DNA of 64,000 nt from Planctomycetota bacterium (GTDB lineage: Bacteria; Planctomycetota; Planctomycetia; Pirellulales; UBA1268). The position numbers and the translations under genes are program-made. The DNA lies in contig VGZO01000017.1 in the NCBI GenBank assembly GCA_016872555.1, forward strand, positions 1 through 64,000, in the 5' to 3' direction. The notes under the pieces are model-generated. The model was given only the letters and a program-made list of their open reading frames with translations, searched no databases and was not told the DNA's origin. Below are positions 37,191 through 47,234 of this stretch, piece after piece; positions within the stretch are counted from its first letter, which is position 1; every line of letters starts with the position of its first letter.

Positions 37191-39260
37191 ATGATGGCTG
37201 CCCGACGCCTTTCCCGCCCGGATCAATCGGCCCCGGTCCGCTGGGTGCTGCGGGCGTACGAGTTCCTCGCCTCGCTCGGGTTCGCCGTCGTGATCATCAC
37301 GCTCCTGGCGATCGTCCTCGGCGTCGGGACGTTCGTGGAAAGTGCCTACGGCACCGAAGCGGTCAAGTTCGGGGTCTGGAACACCTGGTGGTTCACCCTC
37401 CTCAACGCCCTGCTCGGCGTGAGCGTGTTCTGTGCGGCGGCGATCCGCTACCCGTGGAAGCGTTACCAGACCGGATTCGTGATCACGCATGTCGGCCTGC
37501 TGGTGCTCCTTGCCGGATGCCTGATGTCGCAGCGCGGTGGCGTCGACGCCCAGATCCCGCTGCTGGAAGGGGAGCGGGGTGGACAGGCGTTTGAGGATTC
37601 GCACCACTTCTCGATCGCGGTTTCCCCCACCGGGCGCGGCGGCGCGCCGCGGACGCTCGCCGTGCCGTTCCGCGCCGGTCCTTTCAATTGGTCGGAGTAT
37701 GGGTGGCAGGCCAACGGCGGCAACTCCCAGGGCACGGCCCGTTCGGTGGTCAGCCGGCCGTTCCTCCCGTGGGGCCTGGCGCCCCGCGATACCGGCGTGG
37801 TCCACGATGCCGAGGGCGTGCGCCTCGAAGTGCTCGACTACTTCGCCGACTCGACCGCCGCCCTGGCGCCTTCCGTCCAGCTGCGGATCGGCAGCGACGA
37901 CATGCCCGGCGCGGCGGCCGGCGGGATGTGGCAACCGGTATCGCTCGCCTGGCAACCGGATCCGCTCCGTGCCTCGCCCGACCAACTCCGGCACCGGCAG
38001 ACGGTCGGCGGCGGGGTGGTCGTGTTCTGGAAGGTCGCCAGCCCCACCGAGGCGACGGCGTTCGTTGCCGGTATCCCCGATCCGGCGTTGGGCTACGGCG
38101 AGCGCGGGCAGGTCGTGCTCGTCGCCGACGGGAAGCCGCATCGGCTGCTCGTCGACGAGCGAATCGATCAGCCCGCCGCGGCACTGCCCGGCACCGATCT
38201 GGTCGTCGCGGTGACCGATTTCCAGCCGCAGTTTTCCGCGGTCCGGATCTCGGTCCGCCGGGGTGCCGACGGACCCGAGGAGGAGATGGTGATCCTCGCC
38301 GATCTTCCCGAAGTCACCCGCCACGCACCGGCGGCGGGCGTCTACGGCACGCTGTGGATCGAGCCCAAGGTCGCCGATGCCGCGGAACGGATGCAGGGCA
38401 AGGCGAAGAGCCGGATCGACGTCGTCCAGGCACCTGTCCCCGGGGGCGGCCACCGGCTCCTCTACCGCCGCTGGCAGGCTCCGCAGGCGCTGGCCGGGGA
38501 ACTTCCCGCCGACGGGCGCCCCGTCGCCGCCTTCGAGATGCCGCGGGCCAAACTGCAGATGCGCGTCGAGCGCTTCCTCCCCGCCGACACGCTCGAGATC
38601 GCCACGCTGCCGGTCCCGTTCTCGAAGGACAAGCCGCCGTCGGCGAAACGGCGCGCCGCGAAGGTACGGCTGTCGATCGACGGCCGGAGCGAGGAGTTCT
38701 GGTTGGCAGGACTTCCGATCCAGCCGATCGACGAGCCGCCGGGGCCGGCGGAGCGCCGCACGGTCGCCGGGAGCGGGCGGAGCGCGACGGTGATGCTCGT
38801 ACCCGACGCCGTCGACATCGGATTCGACGTCGCGCTCGACAACTTCGAGCGGCGGCTCGATCCGGGGACCAGCCAAGCGTCCCACTTCACCAGTCAGGTG
38901 GACTTCGTCGGACGCGACGGCCAGCGGCTGACCGCCGCGCCGGTGACGATCACGATGAACGCACCGGTCGATTTCTCCGATCCCGCATCGGGGAGGAGCT
39001 ACCGGCTGTTCCAGGAGAGCTTCATGGGCCCCTGGCTCCCGGGCGATCCGCTCTACGAGCGCTTCACAACGCGGCCCGGCCGGACCGGCGAAAAACCCGA
39101 CCGCCTCGAGGCCTCGGTGTTGACCGTGAACTACGACCCCGGGCGTGGCGTGAAGTATCTCGGCAGCGGGTTGGTCGTCATCGGGATCTTCGCGATGTTC
39201 TACATGCGCGCCTATTTTTTCGGCCCCCGGCGCCAGTCCGGGGGACCGCTTCCCGCCTGA
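37191..39260 (+). CDS. resB: Cytochrome c biogenesis protein ResB (Ccs1-like)
   Basis: A 689-residue system II cytochrome c maturation protein. Three N-terminal membrane helices are seen (about 24-46 'FLASLGFAVVIITLLAIVLG', 62-82, 90-108), then a large extracytoplasmic domain of about 520 residues and a C-terminal helix (about 655-675, 'GLVVIGIFAMFYMRAYFF'), which is the ResB layout. 'HVGLLVLLAGCLMSQ' and 'VNYDPGRGVKYLGSGLVV' are typical family stretches. With CcsA it delivers haem to CxxCH apocytochromes outside the membrane. It is followed by ccsA after 23 nt. Confidence 0.88.
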   Translation: MMAARRLSRPDQSAPVRWVLRAYEFLASLGFAVVIITLLAIVLGVGTFVESAYGTEAVKFGVWNTWWFTLLNALLGVSVFCAAAIRYPWKRYQTGFVITHVGLLVLLAGCLMSQRGGVDAQIPLLEGERGGQAFEDSHHFSIAVSPTGRGGAPRTLAVPFRAGPFNWSEYGWQANGGNSQGTARSVVSRPFLPWGLAPRDTGVVHDAEGVRLEVLDYFADSTAALAPSVQLRIGSDDMPGAAAGGMWQPVSLAWQPDPLRASPDQLRHRQTVGGGVVVFWKVASPTEATAFVAGIPDPALGYGERGQVVLVADGKPHRLLVDERIDQPAAALPGTDLVVAVTDFQPQFSAVRISVRRGADGPEEEMVILADLPEVTRHAPAAGVYGTLWIEPKVADAAERMQGKAKSRIDVVQAPVPGGGHRLLYRRWQAPQALAGELPADGRPVAAFEMPRAKLQMRVERFLPADTLEIATLPVPFSKDKPPSAKRRAAKVRLSIDGRSEEFWLAGLPIQPIDEPPGPAERRTVAGSGRSATVMLVPDAVDIGFDVALDNFERRLDPGTSQASHFTSQVDFVGRDGQRLTAAPVTITMNAPVDFSDPASGRSYRLFQESFMGPWLPGDPLYERFTTRPGRTGEKPDRLEASVLTVNYDPGRGVKYLGSGLVVIGIFAMFYMRAYFFGPRRQSGGPLPA

Positions 39261-39283
39261 GCCGTCCGGTTTCGGAGGATCCC

Positions 39284-41968
39284 ATGGTCCGTTCCCAGAG
39301 CACGTCGATGGCCGGGCTTCGCCTGGTGCTGGCGATCGCGGCGCTCGTCGCCGCCGGCGGCGGTCACGCCCGGGCTGCCGCCACCACCGCTGCACCGTCG
39401 CCCCGGCTCGGCGACGCGCTCTCGCCGTGGCGGGCGATTCCGGTGCTCGAGGACGGGCGGCTGATGCCGCTCGACACGTTCGCGCGACGGCAGGTCGAGA
39501 CGATCTGCAACGCCCAGACCCCGCGGCTGCCGACCGGTCCGGGGGGATCGGCGGTGAAGTGGCCGGCCGACGAACTGCTCCTCGACTGGCTCGTGCGGCC
39601 CGAGGCGTGGGAGGATCTGCCGTTCCTCCATGCCGAGCACGAGGAGCTCCGTGCCCTCCTCGACCTGCCGGTGTTCTCGGATCAGGGTGGTAGCACGCAA
39701 CGGCTCAAGCACGCGGCCCCGTCGGACGTCGCTGAAAGCGGGCCGCTCCGCGAGCGCCTCATGAAGCTCGACGACGCCCGGCGCGCCGCATCCGCGGCCG
39801 GCACGCCGTTTCGCGCCGAGGGGCTCGATGCCAAGGTCGAGCAGCTCTGGCAGTCGTACGTCACGTGGCGGCAACTCACCTTCCGGTCGAGCAGCGACGC
39901 GATCGGCCGGACGCGTTTTCTCCGCCAACTCGACGCCCTCGCCGCCGCATGGCGGCCGCTCGGCCCCCAGCTCCGCGCCGGCGACGCGCGGGACGCGGCC
40001 GGGGAGGTGGAACGGGCGCTGATCGACGTCGCGTCCGCGGCGGGGCAGTCACCGCGGTTCCCGACCGCCGACGCGCTCGCCCCGTGGGAGCGTCTCTCCC
40101 GGGCGACCGGCGCGCTGGTGAAGGCCGTCGCAACCGCCGCGCCGGCGCAACGCCGTGCCGTGCAGCGGTTCGCCGACCGCGTCGCCGTCCTCGGGGAATC
40201 GCTCTACGACAACGGCGGGAGTCCGGCGGTCGTGCCGGCACTCCATGCCTCGGCGCTCGACGCCGAGCGCGACGCCGACGAAGACATGCCGCCGTGGCTC
40301 GGCCTGGCGACGTTGCTCGACGCGCCGCCGAGCGTGCTCACGGGCTACCCGTCGGCGGCGGTCACCTCGGCCCGCGAAGCATTCGTGCGGTTGGCCGCAT
40401 CGGTCCGCGACCCGGCCGGGAAACCGAGCCCGGACGCGGCAGCCGATCTGGCGACCGCGCTGCGGAGGCTCGGCGAGGAGGTCGATCCCGCCCGGCGCGA
40501 CCTCGTCGTCGAGCGCGTCGACCGTGACGTCCTCGCCCACACCGCCTACCCGCCCGTGGGAAGCACCGCGCGCGAAGTGAACTACAACACGTCTGACCCG
40601 TTCCGGATGTCGTGGGTGCTGAGCCTCGCAGCGCTGGCCGGATTCGCACTCGCCTTCGGGGCGGTGCGGGGACCGATGTTCTGGCTCGGCACGATCCTCC
40701 TCGTGGCGGAGCTCGCCTGGACGGCATGGGGCTTCGCCAACCGCGTCGCGATCACCGGCTGGGCGCCGGTGACCAACATGTACGAGACGGTGATCTACGT
40801 TCCCTTCTTCCTGTCGCTCCTCGGGCTCTGCTTCCTCGTGGCGCCGGCCTGCGCCCGCGGCCTGAGCGATGCCTGGCGGATGACGGCCGTGCCGCCCCCG
40901 GTCGGCCGGTGGATCCCGGGCGAGGCCACCGCGCTCGACGCCCGGCAGCAGGGCGTCGCCGCCCCGTCGGCCTGGAATCTCGCCAACTGGTTCCTCCTCC
41001 TTCCGCGGATCGCCCTCTCGGCGGCGGTGGTCTGGGTGCTGGCGATGGCCCCGTATGCCGCCGGCGGACGGACGATCATCAACCTGCTCCCGCAGACCGA
41101 CGTCGACCGGTCGCTCCCCAACGTCAACAACCTCGTCGTCTGGCTCGTCGGGCTGTCGATGCTCCTCCCTGCCGCCTGGTATCTGCCGCGGGTCGTGCTC
41201 GCGGCCGTGACGGCGCTGCTGACCGTGCCGCTGTCGTGGGGGCGCGGTTACCTCGGCCGCGTCCTTCCCGACGTCTACGCGCGCCGCTCGTTCGGGCTGG
41301 TGGTCACGGCTGTAGCGTTCGCCGGGACGTTCATCGCCTGGTTCTTCCCGATCCCGGGCAAGCAGTTCAGCCCGCTGCAGCCGGTGCTGCGGGACAATTT
41401 CTGGCTGACGATCCATGTCCTCACGATCGTCTCGAGCTACGCGGCGGGCGGGCTGGCGTGGGGGCTGGGGATCCTGTCGCTCGGGCACTACCTCCTCGGC
41501 CAGTACCACGACGACGGTCGCGGCGGACGCCAGGCCCCGGCAGCCTGCGCGACGCTCGCCGGCTTCATCTACAAGGCGATGCAGGTGGCGGTGCTGTTGC
41601 TCGCGGCCGGCACGATCCTCGGCGGGCTGTGGGCCGACGTTTCCTGGGGACGCTTCTGGGGCTGGGACCCGAAGGAGGTCTGGGCGCTGGTGTCGCTACT
41701 GGCCTACCTGATCGTCCTCCACGGCCGGTATGCAGGGTGGATCGGCAATTTCGGCCTCGCCGCCGGGAGCGTGCTCGGTGCGGCGGTGATCGGCATGAGT
41801 TGGTACGGCGTCAACTTCCTGCTCGGCGCCGGGCTCCACTCCTACGGCTTCGGACAGGGGGGCCAGACCGAGTTCTTCACGTTCCTCGGAGCCAACGTGC
41901 TTCTCCTCGTGGCGGCGGGGCTGCGCCGGCAGCGCGAAACGCAGCGCCGGGCGACGGCCCTGGCCTGA
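39284..41968 (+). CDS. ccsA: Cytochrome c biogenesis protein CcsA with long N-terminal extension
   Basis: An 894-residue protein. A signal-like helix (about 10-30) is followed by an exported helical domain of about 400 residues, then a polytopic CcsA domain (about 440-890). The haem-binding WWD motif 'WGRFWGWDPKEVWAL' is near 790, with flanking histidines in 'TIHVLTIVSSYAAGG' (about 710), 'LHGRYAGW' (about 812) and 'GLHSYGFG' (about 851). CcsA moves haem to the outside and, with ResB, attaches it to CxxCH motifs. Ordinary CcsA is ~320 residues, so the N-terminal part is a large addition. GGAGG precedes ATG 39284. The 3' end overlaps the convergent comEC by 92 nt. Confidence 0.88.
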   Translation: MVRSQSTSMAGLRLVLAIAALVAAGGGHARAAATTAAPSPRLGDALSPWRAIPVLEDGRLMPLDTFARRQVETICNAQTPRLPTGPGGSAVKWPADELLLDWLVRPEAWEDLPFLHAEHEELRALLDLPVFSDQGGSTQRLKHAAPSDVAESGPLRERLMKLDDARRAASAAGTPFRAEGLDAKVEQLWQSYVTWRQLTFRSSSDAIGRTRFLRQLDALAAAWRPLGPQLRAGDARDAAGEVERALIDVASAAGQSPRFPTADALAPWERLSRATGALVKAVATAAPAQRRAVQRFADRVAVLGESLYDNGGSPAVVPALHASALDAERDADEDMPPWLGLATLLDAPPSVLTGYPSAAVTSAREAFVRLAASVRDPAGKPSPDAAADLATALRRLGEEVDPARRDLVVERVDRDVLAHTAYPPVGSTAREVNYNTSDPFRMSWVLSLAALAGFALAFGAVRGPMFWLGTILLVAELAWTAWGFANRVAITGWAPVTNMYETVIYVPFFLSLLGLCFLVAPACARGLSDAWRMTAVPPPVGRWIPGEATALDARQQGVAAPSAWNLANWFLLLPRIALSAAVVWVLAMAPYAAGGRTIINLLPQTDVDRSLPNVNNLVVWLVGLSMLLPAAWYLPRVVLAAVTALLTVPLSWGRGYLGRVLPDVYARRSFGLVVTAVAFAGTFIAWFFPIPGKQFSPLQPVLRDNFWLTIHVLTIVSSYAAGGLAWGLGILSLGHYLLGQYHDDGRGGRQAPAACATLAGFIYKAMQVAVLLLAAGTILGGLWADVSWGRFWGWDPKEVWALVSLLAYLIVLHGRYAGWIGNFGLAAGSVLGAAVIGMSWYGVNFLLGAGLHSYGFGQGGQTEFFTFLGANVLLLVAAGLRRQRETQRRATALA

Positions 41969-44690
41969 CGACAGGGGCCTCTGCGGGAGCGGCGATCTGG
42001 CGCCACCGGCCGCCACGGTGCTGCCGGACGACGATCTCCGTCGCGGCGAACTCGAGGAGGATCGCCCCCGCGCCACCGCTGCGGAGCACCGCCGTGCCGG
42101 GACCGGCGGCTTCGGTGTAGGCGGCAAGGACGTCGGGCCAACGGTCGCCTCCGGTCCCACTCACCAGCACCCAGCGCGGGGCGGTGGCCGCGATGATTCC
42201 GGTTCCCGCCGCCGCCAGACTGCCGTGGTGCGGCGCGACGACGGCGTCGCACGCCCCGGGCGCGAGGTCCACGAATCGCTCCAGCGCCTCGCCGTCGAGA
42301 TCGCCGGTGAGGAGCAGGCGCCGTCCGGCCGCCTCGACGGCGAGGACGAGGCTCGATTGGTTGTCGTCGGCCGGTGACTCGTCGGCACCGGCGACCGGAT
42401 GGAGCACGCGGACACGGCACAGCGGCTCGAAGGGGAGGTCGTCGCCGGCGGCGAGGACCTGGAGCGGGACGGCGGCGGCCGCCAGCCGGTCGCGGAGGCT
42501 CCGCACCGCCGGAGCGTCGCTGGCGGCGAAGGCCGCGGGAACAGCCACCGCAGCGACTGTGAAGCGCTCGAGGATCCCCGGCACCGCGTTGAAATGGTCG
42601 GTGTCGGCATGGGAGATGACGAGCGTGTCGATCCGGGTCACTCCCCGGTCCCAGAGCACGGCCGCCAGCCCACGCTCCGCCGCCAGTGGCGCTCCGAGGC
42701 GTCCCGCGTCGAAGACGAGGCACCGGCCGGTCGGGCCCCGGACGACGATCCCGCAGCCATGCCCCATCGCCGCGACGACCACCTCGACCAGGGCCGGCCC
42801 CGTGTGGCCGCGCCCCGCCGCACCGGCCACGACCAACCCCACGGCACACCAGGCGGCTGCCGCCAGCGCCCAGGTGCCGACGGAGCGCAGCCGGGCGGCC
42901 GGTAACCACAGCAGGAGCAAGAGCGCCGCGCCGTAGGCCCCGATCACCCACCAGTCCGGCGGCGCGGCGACCCAGGCATGGCCACCGGGCAGTCGGGCTG
43001 CAAGCCGCACGGCCCACTCGACGGCCGCCAGCGAGCCGTTGCACAGCGCCCCGCACGGGGCGGCGACTGCCGAAGCGAGCGGCGCGGTGACGACGCACAG
43101 GAAGCCCCACCCCATCGCCAGTGCCACCAGCGGCGAGAGCAGGGGATTGAGGACCAGCGCGACCGGACTGACGAGATGGAACCGGGCCGCCACGAGCGGC
43201 GCCGTCACCAGCCAGACCGCCGTCCCCGCCACCAGCGCCGTGCGCGCGTCGGCCAACCGGCGCCGCAGCCAGCGCCATCCCGGGCTGGCGCTGGCATCGA
43301 GGAGCCGTTCGACCGGATCGGGAGCGGAGCGCGGCGGCCGACCGACGACCGCCAGCAGGGCGGCGGTCGAGAGGAACGACAGCTGCGTCCCCACGGCCAG
43401 CGTTTCCCCCGGGGTCGCCAGCGCCACGACCAGTGCGGCCACCGCCAGGGCGTTGATCCCGCCGCCGGGCCGGCCGCACGCGGCCCCGGCACAGGTCAGC
43501 CAGACGACGAGCATGGCGCGGACCACCGGCGTATCGCCACCGACCATCACCGCGTAGGCGCCCGTGGACAGTGCCACCAGCGCCAGCCCGACTCCCCGGG
43601 GGAGGCCGACCGCGCGGAACAGCGCCGCCGCGAACATCGCAAGGATCCCGACATGGAGGCCTGAGATCGACAGGATGTGGACGGTGCCGGTGACGAGGAA
43701 GTCGTCGGCGATCGCCGGGTCGAGCGCGTCCCGCTCCCCGAGCAGCAGCGCCGCGGCCAGCGCGGCCCGTGGCGGCGGCAGGTGGGCGGCGAGGGCCCGG
43801 GCGCCATGATCGCGGAGTCGCGACAGCACCGGGAGCGGCTGCCAAGGGGCCGGCGCGGAGAGCAGCACGATCCCCTCCGGACGGACGCGGATCAGCGACA
43901 GCGTCCGCGTCAGCCGTGCACGCCGGCGCTGGTCGAACTCGCCGGGATTGAGCGACGGCGGAGGACGCAAGGCACGGCCGTGGATCCGGACGACGGCGCC
44001 CGCCACGAGATCCGGGGCGGCGCCGCCGACCACGACCCGGGCCCGGCCCGACGCCGGTCGCCAGGTGTCACCGGACCGGACCGCGGTCACGGTGACGATC
44101 GCGGCCGCGCCCGGCACGCTCCCAGCGCCGCGGCCGGGATCACCACCGGGTACGGGGCGCGACGCTTCGACGACGGTGGCCTCGACCGCGACCGGCCGGG
44201 CGTCGTCGGTGAGGCTCCAGGCGAGATCATCCGCGGGAAACAGGTCGAGCCGCGCCGTCGTCCAGGAGGCCATCGCGGCCACGACGGCCATCATGAGGGC
44301 CGCCGCCGCCAGCGCCCCCCGGCCCACCCACGAGGCGAAGCCCCAGCACACGAGCGCCGCAGCGGCAACCGCTCCCCAGACGAAGGCCGTGCCGGGCAGG
44401 GCTGCGGCGAGCCAACAGCCGATCACGACGGCCAGGGCCGCGGCCACCGCCGGCCGGACCGGCAGCGGAGCGGTCCGAGCGGTCTCGCCGACCCAGCCCC
44501 GTGCTCGCGCGGCCGCCCGGGCCACCGCGTGGCCCGTCAGGTGGAGCAGGTCGGCGACGGCAGCCGCCGACTCACTGGCAGCGTTGGCCAGTGCCCGCCT
44601 GGTGCGGACACTCCACGCGATGACCTCGAGGAGCAGGGGATGCGGGTCGGGGCGACCCGAGGGGCCAGGGCGCACGGTGCTTGGGTCCAT
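41877..44690 (-). CDS. comEC: ComEC/Rec2 family DNA uptake channel
   Basis: A 937-residue polytopic protein. The N-terminal membrane and OB-like (DUF4131) region runs to about 290, and the competence domain about 295-610 includes 'LLLGERDALDPAIADDFL' and 'HILSISGLHVGI'. The C-terminal metallo-beta-lactamase domain is at about 640-890, with 'VISHADTDHFNAVPG' near 690 and 'VVAPHHGSL'. ComEC conducts single-stranded DNA across the inner membrane during transformation; the hydrolase domain may degrade the other strand. The last ~30 residues, rich in Pro and Arg, are encoded opposite the end of ccsA. It lies downstream of prmC (111 nt). Confidence 0.9.
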   Translation of the reverse strand: MDPSTVRPGPSGRPDPHPLLLEVIAWSVRTRRALANAASESAAAVADLLHLTGHAVARAAARARGWVGETARTAPLPVRPAVAAALAVVIGCWLAAALPGTAFVWGAVAAAALVCWGFASWVGRGALAAAALMMAVVAAMASWTTARLDLFPADDLAWSLTDDARPVAVEATVVEASRPVPGGDPGRGAGSVPGAAAIVTVTAVRSGDTWRPASGRARVVVGGAAPDLVAGAVVRIHGRALRPPPSLNPGEFDQRRRARLTRTLSLIRVRPEGIVLLSAPAPWQPLPVLSRLRDHGARALAAHLPPPRAALAAALLLGERDALDPAIADDFLVTGTVHILSISGLHVGILAMFAAALFRAVGLPRGVGLALVALSTGAYAVMVGGDTPVVRAMLVVWLTCAGAACGRPGGGINALAVAALVVALATPGETLAVGTQLSFLSTAALLAVVGRPPRSAPDPVERLLDASASPGWRWLRRRLADARTALVAGTAVWLVTAPLVAARFHLVSPVALVLNPLLSPLVALAMGWGFLCVVTAPLASAVAAPCGALCNGSLAAVEWAVRLAARLPGGHAWVAAPPDWWVIGAYGAALLLLLWLPAARLRSVGTWALAAAAWCAVGLVVAGAAGRGHTGPALVEVVVAAMGHGCGIVVRGPTGRCLVFDAGRLGAPLAAERGLAAVLWDRGVTRIDTLVISHADTDHFNAVPGILERFTVAAVAVPAAFAASDAPAVRSLRDRLAAAAVPLQVLAAGDDLPFEPLCRVRVLHPVAGADESPADDNQSSLVLAVEAAGRRLLLTGDLDGEALERFVDLAPGACDAVVAPHHGSLAAAGTGIIAATAPRWVLVSGTGGDRWPDVLAAYTEAAGPGTAVLRSGGAGAILLEFAATEIVVRQHRGGRWRQIAAPAEAPVVRPGPSPGAAFRAAGAAPPPRGEARWLRGT

Positions 44691-44801
44691 CGGCCGCGCG
44701 CCAGCCAGCGGTCGGGCGGCCGACGCCGACCCGCTGCATGCCCCAGTGATGTTCTACCCCCCGGGAGCCCGCGCTGGCAATCGGCCGGTCCGGTCGCCCG
44801 G

Positions 44802-45656
44802 TCACGCGCGCCGTGCCTGCACGATCCGCGGGCGCCCCGCAAGGTCGGCGATCGTCGGCCCGACGACCAGGCCCGGGATCGCGGCCAGCACGTCGTTGGC
44901 CGCCTCCGCGGGACCGACCTCGACCACCAGCCAGCCCCCCTCGACGAGGCGGTCGACGGCCTGCGCCGCCAACCGCGCGATGACCTCCACCCCCGTGGGA
45001 CCGGCGACCAGCGCCGTGCGCGGCTCGTGGAGGCGCACGTCGGGGGGCAAGGCCGCGAATTCATCGTCGCGCACGTAAGGGGGATTGCTGACGATCACGT
45101 CGAAGGGCCCCGGCAGGTCGGCGAGCAGATCGCGCTCGAGCAGCGCGACGCGCTCGGCGACGCCGTGGCGGGCGACGTTGGCCCGCGCCACGTCGAGCGC
45201 GGCGGCGGAGGTGTCGGTGGCCGTGATCGTCGCCCGCGGGAGGTGACGGGCGAGGGCCACCGCGATCGCCCCGGAGCCGGTGCCGACGTCGGCGATCCGC
45301 GCCTCGGGCAACGTGCGGCACAGGTCGATCACACGGACGACGAGCCCCTCGGTCTCGGGCCGCGGCACGAGGACGGCCGGGGAGACCGCCATCGGCAGCG
45401 AGAAGAATTCGCGCATCCCCACCAGGTAGGCGACGGGCGCACCGGCTCCGCGGCGTTTGACCAACTCCCGGAAGCGGGCCCGATGGGCGTCGGCGACCGG
45501 CTCGTCGAAGGCCGTGTAGAGGGCGATCCGCGGACAGCCGCGGATGTGGGCGAGGAGCACCTCGGCGTCGAGGCGGGGAGACTCGCTCCCGCGCGTCGCC
45601 AGCCAGTCGGTCGTCCAGCCCAGCAGCCGACCGACCGTCCACACCTCTTCGGCCAT
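44802..45656 (-). CDS. prmC: Peptide chain release factor N5-glutamine methyltransferase
   Basis: A 284-residue methyltransferase that modifies the Gln of the GGQ motif in release factors. It has an N-terminal helical substrate-binding domain (1-85), 'LVPRPETEGLV' (97-107), the SAM motif 'DVGTGSGAIAVALA' (123-136) and catalytic 'NPPY' (191-194). I chose ATG 45656 because GGGAGG lies directly upstream and the protein then has the usual length. The gene is 28 nt downstream of prfA, its substrate's gene, the normal arrangement. Confidence 0.95.
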   Translation of the reverse strand: MAEEVWTVGRLLGWTTDWLATRGSESPRLDAEVLLAHIRGCPRIALYTAFDEPVADAHRARFRELVKRRGAGAPVAYLVGMREFFSLPMAVSPAVLVPRPETEGLVVRVIDLCRTLPEARIADVGTGSGAIAVALARHLPRATITATDTSAAALDVARANVARHGVAERVALLERDLLADLPGPFDVIVSNPPYVRDDEFAALPPDVRLHEPRTALVAGPTGVEVIARLAAQAVDRLVEGGWLVVEVGPAEAANDVLAAIPGLVVGPTIADLAGRPRIVQARRA

Positions 45657-45684
45657 GGGGCCTCCCTGCGATCGAGCGCGTCCG

Positions 45685-46770
45685 TCAGTCCGCCGCCGGT
45701 GTGGCGGAGCGTTCAATCTCGGCGCGCCGGGCGCTGCGGGCGTGGGCCTCGATGGCGTCGAGTACCAGGCCGAGCCGACCGGCGAGCACCTGGTCGAGCG
45801 TGAAACTCTCGTTGATACGGTGATCGGTCAGCCGGTTCTGCGGGAAATTGTACGTGCGGATCCGCTGGCTCCTGTCACCGGAGCCGACGAGCGTCTTCCG
45901 CTCGCTCGCCCGGCGCTCGTGCTCCTCGCGCCGGCGCAGTTCGTAGAGCCGCGTCTTGAGCACCCGCAGGGCGCGGGCCAGGTTCTTGTGCTGGCTCTTC
46001 TCGTCCTGGCACTGGACCACCAGGCCGGTCTCGAGGTGCGTGAGCCGGACTGCCGACGCCGTCTTGTTGACGTGCTGCCCGCCGGGGCCGCTGGCACAGA
46101 ACAGGTCCTTGCGGTACTCGTCGGGGCCGATCGAAACCTCGACGTCCTCCGGCTCGGGGAGGACGGCGACGGTCGCGGCCGAGGTGTGGATCCGGCCCTT
46201 GGTTTCGGTGTCGGGGACGCGCTGCACGCGGTGGCCGCCGCTCTCGTGGCGGAGCCGCCGGTAGACCTCCGGGCCGCTGACACCGAGGATCAGTTCCTTG
46301 AAGCCGCCGAGCTCGGTCGGGCTGGCGTCGAGGACCTCGAAGTCCCACCCGCGTTCGACGCCGTGGCGCCGGTACATCTCGTAGAGATCGCGGACGAACA
46401 GCGCCGCCTCGTCGCCGCCTGTGCCGGCGCGGAGTTCGACGATGCAGCGACCGCGATCGGCATCGTCGTCGTCGCTGCACAGGTCGACCAATTCTTCCCA
46501 TTCCGCATGGCGGCGGGCGAGCAGGTCGGGGTGCTCCGCCTCGGCGAGAGCGCGGACGTCGGGATCGGCGTCGCGGCGCATCGACTCGAGATCGACGAGT
46601 TGCCGCTCGAGCTCGAGGAACGCCCGGTAGCGCCGGGCGAGCCGGGCGAGGGTGCCGTGCTCTCGGACGACGGCGGCCAGGCGTTGGGGAACGGCGAGGA
46701 CCGCCGGATCGACCAGCTCGCGTTCGAGGACCTCGAAGCGGGCCAGCGTGGCGTCGAGTTGGTCGCGCAT
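45685..46770 (-). CDS. prfA: Peptide chain release factor 1
   Basis: A 361-residue RF1 recognising UAA and UAG. The catalytic GGQ is at 230-232 ('[11 protein letters not shown]'), and the stop-codon tripeptide region reads '[15 protein letters not shown]' (185-199), i.e. P-D-T in the PxT position. The length and the domain order are normal for RF1. The gene lies between rpmE and prmC on the minus strand. Confidence 0.95.
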   Translation of the reverse strand: MRDQLDATLARFEVLERELVDPAVLAVPQRLAAVVREHGTLARLARRYRAFLELERQLVDLESMRRDADPDVRALAEAEHPDLLARRHAEWEELVDLCSDDDDADRGRCIVELRAGTGGDEAALFVRDLYEMYRRHGVERGWDFEVLDASPTELGGFKELILGVSGPEVYRRLRHESGGHRVQRVPDTETKGRIHTSAATVAVLPEPEDVEVSIGPDEYRKDLFCASGPGGQHVNKTASAVRLTHLETGLVVQCQDEKSQHKNLARALRVLKTRLYELRRREEHERRASERKTLVGSGDRSQRIRTYNFPQNRLTDHRINESFTLDQVLAGRLGLVLDAIEAHARSARRAEIERSATPAAD

Positions 46771-46875
46771 CGGCGTGGCGGTCGCTCGGGGGCACCGGAT
46801 CGGGCGCTCCGCGCCGGGCCGCAGACGCCCTGACGGACTGGATCACGGACGCGGCCCGGAGCGGCAAGCGGCCGA

Positions 46876-47145
46876 TCAGGAGGCCGGCTGCTCGGCCGCG
46901 GCGGCGCCCTTTTTCGCACCGGCGCCCTTCTTCAGGCTGGCATATCCGGCACCGGCGAACTTGGACTTGAACTTCTCGATTCGCCCGGCGGTGTCGACGA
47001 ACTTCAGCTTGCCCGTGAAGAACGGATGGCAGGCGTTGCAGATGTCGACCTTCAACTCCGGTACGGTGCTGCGGGTGGTGAAGGAATTGCCGCAACCGCA
47101 GCGGACGACCGTCTCGACGTAACGGGGGTGGATTCCGTCTTTCAT
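46876..47145 (-). CDS. rpmE: 50S ribosomal protein L31
   Basis: An 89-residue L31 of the zinc-binding type. It has 'MKDGIHPRY' at the start, 'CGCG' and '[13 protein letters not shown]' as the cysteine ligands, and '[12 protein letters not shown]'. A ~20-residue Lys/Ala-rich tail ('[18 protein letters not shown]') extends beyond the ordinary end. I used ATG 47145 rather than an upstream start because the family begins there. Confidence 0.95.
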   Translation of the reverse strand: MKDGIHPRYVETVVRCGCGNSFTTRSTVPELKVDICNACHPFFTGKLKFVDTAGRIEKFKSKFAGAGYASLKKGAGAKKGAAAAEQPAS

Positions 47146-47234
47146 GGCAATCGCATCACGGGGGCTTCGGGGGGAAACCACAGAGCATATCGCCGGCCAT
47201 CCGGGGCGGCAACGCCGCCGGGCCGGGCCGCAGC

